This document shows, in pieces, positions 58,071 through 64,000 of a stretch of DNA of 64,000 nucleotides (its first letter is position 1; every line of letters starts with the position of its first letter). The position numbers and the translations under genes were made by a program. The stretch is from positions 1 through 64,000 of the forward strand of contig CANQBM010000006.1 in the NCBI GenBank assembly GCA_947589575.1, in the 5' to 3' direction. This DNA is from an uncultured Clostridia bacterium. Lineage in GTDB: Bacteria; Bacillota; Clostridia; Oscillospirales; Acutalibacteraceae. The notes beneath the pieces are model-generated. The model made no database searches. It had not been told where the DNA came from and was given only the letters and a program-made list of their open reading frames with translations.

Positions 58071-58801
58071 TATTTATCGTACCCATCGGCATAAGAGCCG
58101 TAAATTTTAATCATCTCATCAGTAAATTTACCGTTTTCTTTTTTTACAATCAGCTGCGGCTCGACACGCAAAAAAGGCTTTGCGCCCTTTTGTCCTTGAA
58201 CTAAAAACAAAAAAGGCTGCTCTCCTGCCCTGTCCTGCACAAACCGCAGGCGTTTCGGCTCAAGCCTGTATTTACGCATAATTTCAAATGTATCCGCAAG
58301 ACGTTCGGGTCTGTGGCACATACAAAATCTTCCGCCGAATTTCAGCAGATATGCGCCCGCCTTAACAGCGTCCTCAATGTTACAGCACACCTCGTGCCTT
58401 GCAAGCCTTGCGCTTTCGCTTATTGATTCAATTCCTGTTCCCACAGGCTTGTACGGAGGATTTACAGTGACGAGTGAAAACTCCTCCGCTCTAAAATACT
58501 TGTCAACTTCTCTAAGGTCACAGTTATATGGAGTTATTCTGTTTTCAAGACCGTTTTCCTTAATTGAAAAGCATACCTGCTCATAAGCATTTTTCTGAAT
58601 GTCAAGGCAGAAAACATTATTAATTTTTTTATTTCTCAGCCACAAAAAAGGAATTATTCCGCAGCCCGTTCCCATATCAAGAGCTCTGTCCCTTGCTTTA
58701 ATATTTGCAAAATGGGAAAGTATAACCGCGTCTGTGCCAAAAGTATGATTATCGCTCACAGCAATTTTTATGTCATCAGACAACCGTTCAAATTTATACA
58801 T
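58070..58801 (-). CDS. tRNA1(Val) (adenine37-N6)-methyltransferase-like (TrmN6 family)
   Basis: LDMGTGCGIIPFLWL SAM-binding motif, VTVNPPYKPVGTG (NPPY). Confidence 0.9.
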   Translation of the reverse strand: MYKFERLSDDIKIAVSDNHTFGTDAVILSHFANIKARDRALDMGTGCGIIPFLWLRNKKINNVFCLDIQKNAYEQVCFSIKENGLENRITPYNCDLREVDKYFRAEEFSLVTVNPPYKPVGTGIESISESARLARHEVCCNIEDAVKAGAYLLKFGGRFCMCHRPERLADTFEIMRKYRLEPKRLRFVQDRAGEQPFLFLVQGQKGAKPFLRVEPQLIVKKENGKFTDEMIKIYGSYADGYDK

Positions 58802-58846
58802 AATAACATTATAGCAACTCTAAGGCGTTTTTTCAATAAATAAAAA

Positions 58847-58865
58847 CGGGAGGATTTTCCTCCCG
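58847..58865 (-). terminator. Terminator of the amino-acid ABC operon
   Basis: cgggagga-ttt-tcctcccg hairpin followed on the - strand by TTTTTATTTATT. Confidence 0.8.
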
Positions 58866-58880
58866 AAATAAATCAGTATA

Positions 58881-59693
58881 TTATGCGTCAAGAGCCTTGT
58901 TGAGAAATGCCTTTAAAACGTCGCTTTTAGGATTATTAAATATCTCATCGGGCGTTGCAAATTCCTCAATAACACCGTTTGCCATAAAAATAACCTTATC
59001 GGCAACATTTTTTGCAAATTCCATTTCGTGAGTAACTACAATCATTGTACTGTTGCCCGTTTTAAGATTTCTTATAACATTCAGCACCTCGCCTGTAAGC
59101 TCGGGGTCAAGCGCGGATGTGGGCTCATCAAAACAAAGAATATCGGGCTGCATCGCAAGCGCGCGCGCAATAGCAACACGCTGCTGCTGTCCGCCGGAAA
59201 GCTCGCACGGGTATGCCTTAGCCTTCTCCGCAAGTCCGACACGCTCTAAAAGCTTATCTGCGTTTTTTTCAATCTGCGCATATCTTTGCGCTTTATAATC
59301 CTTGGAAATGCTTTTTTTCTCTTTTCTCATCGCCTTGATTTCATCTTTGACCGCCAGTTTCGGGGCAAGTGTAAGATTATCAAGTACGGTGTACTGAGGA
59401 AAAAGATTAAACTGCTGAAAAACAAGACCGAAATGAAGACGGTTACGTCTAATTTCCCTTTCGCTCAGCGTATTTTTATCACTTGTGTCAAAAAGGACAT
59501 CGCCGTTTACGGTAATAACTCCTTCATCAGGCGTTTCAAGAAAATTAAGACATCTTAAAAGAGTTGTTTTTCCGCTTCCCGAAGAGCCTATAATAACAAG
59601 CACGTCGCCCTTTTCAAGCGTAAAATCTATCCCCTTTAAAACCTCATTATTTCCAAAACTTTTATGTATACCTTTAACCTCTAAAATAGCCAT
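58881..59693 (-). CDS. Polar amino-acid ABC transporter ATP-binding protein
   Basis: GSSGSGKTTLLRCLNFLE, LSGGQQQRVAIARALAMQPDILCFDEPTSALDPE; start ATG 59693. Confidence 0.95.
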   Translation of the reverse strand: MAILEVKGIHKSFGNNEVLKGIDFTLEKGDVLVIIGSSGSGKTTLLRCLNFLETPDEGVITVNGDVLFDTSDKNTLSEREIRRNRLHFGLVFQQFNLFPQYTVLDNLTLAPKLAVKDEIKAMRKEKKSISKDYKAQRYAQIEKNADKLLERVGLAEKAKAYPCELSGGQQQRVAIARALAMQPDILCFDEPTSALDPELTGEVLNVIRNLKTGNSTMIVVTHEMEFAKNVADKVIFMANGVIEEFATPDEIFNNPKSDVLKAFLNKALDA

Positions 59694-59697
59694 ATAA

Positions 59698-60393
59698 TTA
59701 ACCTCTGTAATAATTAAGCTTCTTTTCAACAGCGCCAAAAAGCAATGTTAAGATACCGCAGAATGCAAGGTAAAATACACCCGTATAGAATAAAGGCCAA
59801 ATTTGACCTTCCATTTTTATGTACGTCTGACCGGCCCAAATAATTTCGTATACAGCAATAATTCTTGCCAAAGAGGTATCCTTAACAAGCGTGATAATTT
59901 CATTGCTCATAGGCGGAATAATTCGCTTTATAACCTGAAGCAAAACGACCTTGAAAAAAATCTGTGCCTTTGTCATACCAAGCACCTGACCCGCTTCGTA
60001 CTGACCTATGGGTATTCCCTCAATACCGCCCCTGTAAATTTCCGAAAAATAGCAGGAATAGTTGATTACAAAAGCAATAAGAACTGCGATAAACCGGTCA
60101 AATACGCTCCATGAGGCTATCCACGTAATCAGTGAATTAGGATTTTCAATATTCTGCGCCCATGCGCCTGCAAGACCGGGTCCGTAATAAATTACAATCA
60201 TCTGAAGCATAAGAGGCGTCCCGCGTATTATCCACACAAAGGTTTTAACAAGCCATTTCAAAGGCTTGAATTTGCTCATGGAACCAAAGCTGATAATTAA
60301 ACCTATAGGCAGAGCAAAAACGAGAGTCAGCGCGAATAATTCAAGAGTTGTGCCGAATCCCTTTAACAGATCCAGAGTTACTTGCCAAAACAT
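59698..60393 (-). CDS. Polar amino-acid ABC transporter permease
   Basis: HisM-like: WIIRGTPLMLQMIVIYYG, EIYRGGIEGIPIGQYEAGQVLGMT. Confidence 0.95.
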   Translation of the reverse strand: MFWQVTLDLLKGFGTTLELFALTLVFALPIGLIISFGSMSKFKPLKWLVKTFVWIIRGTPLMLQMIVIYYGPGLAGAWAQNIENPNSLITWIASWSVFDRFIAVLIAFVINYSCYFSEIYRGGIEGIPIGQYEAGQVLGMTKAQIFFKVVLLQVIKRIIPPMSNEIITLVKDTSLARIIAVYEIIWAGQTYIKMEGQIWPLFYTGVFYLAFCGILTLLFGAVEKKLNYYRG

Positions 60394-60422
60394 AATAATA
60401 AATTTCCCTTCGGTTTTTGTAC

Positions 60423-60455
60423 AAAAACCGTGACACCTTTACAGTGCCACGGTTT
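60423..60455 (-). terminator. Intra-operon hairpin / partial terminator between SBP and permease genes
   Basis: On the - strand aaaccgtggcac-tgtaaag-gtgtcacggttt followed by TTTGT. Confidence 0.65.
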
Positions 60456-60470
60456 AATTAAATTAATAAT

Positions 60471-61313
60471 TTACGCAAGAGTTAATGAATATTTATCTGC
60501 GAGTTTCTGAAGTGAACCGTCAGCCTTCATTTCCTCCATAATTTCATTAACCTTAGCTGTTATGTCGGAATCCTTTCTGAATGAAATACCGTATTCCTCT
60601 TCATTGAGCGTTATAGCTTGGGTAAGGTCTGAATAGCTTGTTCCGTCACCTGTCATCGCGTTAGCCATTGTAAGGTCTATGATACAAGCGTCCGCAGAAC
60701 CTGACTCAACTTCCATCAATGCGTCCGACTGCGCCGTAACTGCGGTGTAATTGCTCATTTTAGCATCTTGGAGAACTCCCTCGCCTGCCGAACCTGACTC
60801 AACCGCAAAGGTTAAATCCTTCATCTTATCAAGACTCGTGTATTTTGAAGCCTCGTCATTTTTCATCACAACAACCTGTGCGTTTTTAACATAGGCATTA
60901 GTAACCGAACTGTTTGCCTTTACCTCGTCTGTGATAGTCATACCGTTCCATACAGCGTCAATCGACTTTGCATTAAGCTCCGGCCATTTATTATCCCAGT
61001 CAATTACAATAAATTCAGCCTCTACGCCGAGCTTTTCGCATACGGCGCGCGCGAACTCCGTGTCAAAGCCTGTAAGGACTTTCTTATCCTTATCCTCATA
61101 ATAGTTCATAGGCTTATATTCTGTTATACCTATAATCATTTTTCCCTTGCCCTGAACATAAGCAAGATCGCTTTCGGATGATGATGCTGCCTGACTGCTG
61201 TCAGCGGCACTGTTTTTTTCATCGTTTGACTTAGAGTTTGAGCAGCCCGCAAATGCCATAATGATTGAAATTGTCATAATAACGGCAAATAAAGATGATA
61301 AAAATTTTTTCAT
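60471..61313 (-). CDS. Polar amino-acid ABC transporter substrate-binding lipoprotein
   Basis: Lipobox (MAFAGCSNS), GKMIIGITEYKPMNYYEDKDKKVLTGFDTEFARAVCEKLGVEAEFI. Confidence 0.95.
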   Translation of the reverse strand: MKKFLSSLFAVIMTISIIMAFAGCSNSKSNDEKNSAADSSQAASSSESDLAYVQGKGKMIIGITEYKPMNYYEDKDKKVLTGFDTEFARAVCEKLGVEAEFIVIDWDNKWPELNAKSIDAVWNGMTITDEVKANSSVTNAYVKNAQVVVMKNDEASKYTSLDKMKDLTFAVESGSAGEGVLQDAKMSNYTAVTAQSDALMEVESGSADACIIDLTMANAMTGDGTSYSDLTQAITLNEEEYGISFRKDSDITAKVNEIMEEMKADGSLQKLADKYSLTLA

Positions 61314-61424
61314 AACTTTTTCCTTTCACTTATCATATTTATTGTGATAATACATTAACGCTTTGCCACAATAAAGTAATTAATGTAAAACAATTATAAC
61401 AGACTTCAAAATAAAAATCAACAT

Positions 61425-61539
61425 AAAAAAAGAGAAAACCTATCAGGCAATAAGTTACAGGGCTATGTAAACAAGCATTCGGCGCATTGTGTTACATAGA
61501 ACCATAACCTACAACTCCAAGTAGGTTCTCCGGAAATTT
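61425..61539 (-). ncRNA. Candidate free-standing structured small RNA, family not identified
   Basis: - strand: promoter TTGAAA-N17-TATAAT directly upstream; RNA begins ~GGAGAACCUAC and ends GAUAGGUUUUCUC-UUUUUUU (closing stem plus U7); inner stem CUAUGUAA...UUACAUAG. No ORF in the track. Confidence 0.7.
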
Positions 61540-61545
61540 AATTGT

Positions 61546-61574
61546 ATTATAACATGTAACAAAGAACTTTTCAA
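61546..61574 (-). promoter_or_regulatory. Sigma-A promoter of the ncRNA candidate
   Basis: On the - strand TTGAAA (61574-61569), 17-nt spacer, TATAAT (61551-61546). Confidence 0.8.
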
Positions 61575-61828
61575 TATTTTTTTAAAATTTTATTAACTGT
61601 TTTTATATTTAAATTTAACAACTGCCAATTTGCGTTTGATGTCACCTAAATAAAAAAACTCATACATTAATATATCGTTTTGAAGCACATTAAAGCACAG
61701 TTCAAAATTGTTACTGATTTTTAATTATTTTTCTATTTGCCTTTTCAATATATTCTGCTATAATACATTAGGTAACACAACTTATGCAGAGTTATGTTTC
61801 ATACAAATTATTAAAGTGAGGGAATTTT

Positions 61829-63235
61829 ATGGGAGGATTTTTTGCCGCGGCGTCTAAGGATGACTGCGTTTTTGATTTATTTTTCGGAGTTGATTACCAT
61901 TCGCATCTCGGCACACGCCGAGCGGGTATGGCGGTATACAGCGAAGAAACAGGCTTTGACAGATCCATACATAATATTGAAAACGCACCGTTCAGAACAA
62001 AATTTACAAAAGAATCAAACGAAATGCGGGGCACACTCGGTATAGGCTGCATTTCGGATTATGAGGCGCAGCCTGTTTTAATCCGTTCGCACCACGGTAC
62101 CTTTGCTATTACAACAGTCGGCAAAATCAACAACGCTGATGAAATTGCCGATAAAATTATTAAATCCAACACTCATTTTTTTGAAATGCAAAGCGGTGAA
62201 ATAAATCCTACAGAGCTTGTAGCGGCAATAATTAATCAAAAGGAAAATTTTATTGACGGCATACGCTATGCACAGGAAATTGTTGACGGCTCGCTGAGTA
62301 TGCTTATTCTTACACCGAAAGGCATTTATTGCGCGAGAGATAAAATGGGCAGGACTCCGATTGTTCTCGGAAAAAAGGAGAACGGCTATTGTGCAAGCTT
62401 TGAAAGTTTCGCTTACTTAAATCTCGGCTATACCGATTATAAAGAACTCGGTCCCGGTGAAATTGCTGTTATAACCGCCGACGGCGCAAAAACTTTGGTA
62501 GCACCCGGAAAGGATATGAAAATCTGTACTTTCCTATGGATTTATTACGGCTATCCGTCATCATCATATGAGGGAATCAGCGTGGAAAAGATGAGGTATA
62601 ACTGCGGAAAGGCGCTTGCAAAGCGAGATAATGTAAAGCCGGATATTGTCGCAGGCGTTCCCGATTCAGGCACCGCTCACGCTATCGGCTATTCAAACGA
62701 GTCAAAAATCCCGTTTTCTCGTCCGTTTGTCAAATATACGCCGACTTGGCCCCGTTCGTTTATGCCGACACACCAAAGTAAAAGAAATCTTATAGCGAAA
62801 ATGAAACTGATACCTGTTCACGATTTGATTGAGGGAAAGAGTCTCCTTTTAATTGACGATTCAATCGTACGCGGAACACAGCTTAGAGAAACTACCGACT
62901 TTTTATACGCCAGCGGCGCAAAGGAAGTACACATCAGACCTGCCTGCCCTCCCCTTGTATTTGGATGCAAATATCTTAATTTTTCACGCTCAACCTCAGA
63001 AATGGAGCTTATCACAAGACGTGTGATAAAGGAGCTTGAGGGAGGAGAGCCGGATGAGGAAACCCTTAAACAATATACTGACCCCGATAGTGAGAAATAT
63101 CAGAAAATGGTAGACAAGATTTGCGAAACTCTTCATTTCACATCTCTTCGTTATCACAGGCTTGATGATATGATTGAATCAGTCGGAATCGGAGCAGACA
63201 AGCTTTGCACTTACTGCTGGAACGGTGAAGAATAA
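61829..63235 (+). CDS. Amidophosphoribosyltransferase-like (PurF paralogue lacking the N-terminal Cys nucleophile)
   Basis: N-terminus MGGFFAAASK (canonical MCG...); PRPP loop LLLIDDSIVRGTQLRETT; candidate Fe-S Cys in KICTFLWIYYGYP, FGCKYLNF, LCTYCWNG. Confidence 0.9.
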   Translation: MGGFFAAASKDDCVFDLFFGVDYHSHLGTRRAGMAVYSEETGFDRSIHNIENAPFRTKFTKESNEMRGTLGIGCISDYEAQPVLIRSHHGTFAITTVGKINNADEIADKIIKSNTHFFEMQSGEINPTELVAAIINQKENFIDGIRYAQEIVDGSLSMLILTPKGIYCARDKMGRTPIVLGKKENGYCASFESFAYLNLGYTDYKELGPGEIAVITADGAKTLVAPGKDMKICTFLWIYYGYPSSSYEGISVEKMRYNCGKALAKRDNVKPDIVAGVPDSGTAHAIGYSNESKIPFSRPFVKYTPTWPRSFMPTHQSKRNLIAKMKLIPVHDLIEGKSLLLIDDSIVRGTQLRETTDFLYASGAKEVHIRPACPPLVFGCKYLNFSRSTSEMELITRRVIKELEGGEPDEETLKQYTDPDSEKYQKMVDKICETLHFTSLRYHRLDDMIESVGIGADKLCTYCWNGEE

Positions 63236-63248
63236 TTCATAAACACAA

Positions 63249-63292
63249 ATTAACAATGACCGCCGCGTGATTTGCGCCGGTCATTGTTTTTT
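63249..63292 (+). terminator. Terminator of the PurF-like gene
   Basis: aacaatgaccg-ccgcgtgatttgcgc-cggtcattgtttttt. Confidence 0.9.
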
Positions 63293-63412
63293 GCCAAAAA
63301 ATTGAAAAAATCTGCAAAAGTGCATATTAATCCTTCTGTACAGAACATCAGAAATATTTTATAATATTCTATGTATTTTTTGTCAAATTCTGTAAAAAGA
63401 GGATGAAAAACA

Positions 63413-63949
63413 ATGCCCGAAAATTCTAATGAGCAACTGAAACTATGCGGTAAGCTTTGGAATGAGTACGAGCCGTATATTAGGAAATACTGCTCTCACA
63501 AACTCAACGGTTCGCAACAGGATGTTGATGATGTCATTTCAGAAGCATTTCTTATCTTGTGTAACGCGATTGACAAGAACACAAAAATTGAAAATCCAAA
63601 AGCATGGCTTTACGGTACTGTCAATAATCTTATAAAAGAAAAATATACTGAGATAAACGAACAGAAAAATTTACAGGTAAGCTTGGAACGCTACGATTTG
63701 CCATACGAGGTTGATTACATAGATAAGCTGATTAAAGATAAAGACATTGACACGATTCTGGATGAAATCTTAAACGCGCTTTCAGACGATGAAAAAAATT
63801 TAATTTCTCTTTTTTATGAAGATGGGCTTTCATATAAGAAGATTGCGGAAATCTACCAATCAAACGAATTTGCTGTAAAACAGCGAAGCTACAGACTGAA
63901 AAAGAAAATTAAAAAAACGGTAAGAATAAAACTCGAAAAGTTTTTTTAA
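63413..63949 (+). CDS. RNA polymerase sigma factor, sigma-70 family (ECF type)
   Basis: 178 aa; region-2-like QDVDDVISEAFLILCNAIDKNTKIENPKAWLYGTVNNLIK and region-4-like ALSDDEKNLISLFYEDGLSYKKIAEIYQSNEFAVKQRSYRLKKKI. Confidence 0.85.
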   Translation: MPENSNEQLKLCGKLWNEYEPYIRKYCSHKLNGSQQDVDDVISEAFLILCNAIDKNTKIENPKAWLYGTVNNLIKEKYTEINEQKNLQVSLERYDLPYEVDYIDKLIKDKDIDTILDEILNALSDDEKNLISLFYEDGLSYKKIAEIYQSNEFAVKQRSYRLKKKIKKTVRIKLEKFF

Positions 63950-64000
63950 TTTTTTTGCGTTACATTTATCGAATTTTACTACTATATATATGAGGTGGAA

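Noticed and set aside
61425-61539. Calling the ncRNA candidate 6S RNA outright
   Set aside because: Architecture is reminiscent but length (~110 nt) and closing stem are too short for typical 6S; without an Rfam search the family is left open.

Overview
The window looks like low-to-moderate GC chromosomal DNA from a spore-forming Clostridia/Oscillospiraceae-type Firmicute (inferred from gene content and RBS style). It is densely coding, and I saw no prophage, transposon, CRISPR array, rRNA or tRNA. Main blocks are: a MATE exporter overlapping a Mn-catalase; the F-type ATP synthase operon atpB-E-F-(H+A fused)-G-D-C; proS and galE; a DUF4173/HTH/DUF2975 membrane cluster; an ECF vitamin-transporter cassette; an mreB-like gene and recD2; rpoB-rpoC-rpsL-rpsG-fusA-tuf; an orphan peptide-binding lipoprotein, vanZ-like, nagB, metG, tatD and an AGCS symporter; an XRE regulator divergent from a secreted glucosaminidase; putP, a GH51 enzyme, a flavin reductase-rubredoxin fusion, a DMT transporter, dut and mazF; cotJA-cotJB; a DacF-like carboxypeptidase; a secreted transglutaminase/FN3 protein; mscL with a zinc ribbon; radical SAM-rsmI-trmN6; a polar amino-acid ABC transporter; an orphan structured ncRNA candidate; a PurF-like protein lacking the catalytic Cys; and an ECF-type sigma factor. 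The strongest leads are: (1) a continuous delta-alpha fusion of ATP synthase, which is a stoichiometry puzzle, with an internal ATG that would restore a normal-length alpha; (2) a PurF paralogue whose N-terminal nucleophile Cys is replaced by Gly while its PRPP loop and apparent Fe-S cysteines are kept; (3) a ~110-nt free-standing RNA gene at ~61425-61539 (-) with a near-perfect sigma-A promoter, long-range closing stem and U-tract; (4) 10-bp iterons between an XRE regulator and a cell-wall hydrolase.
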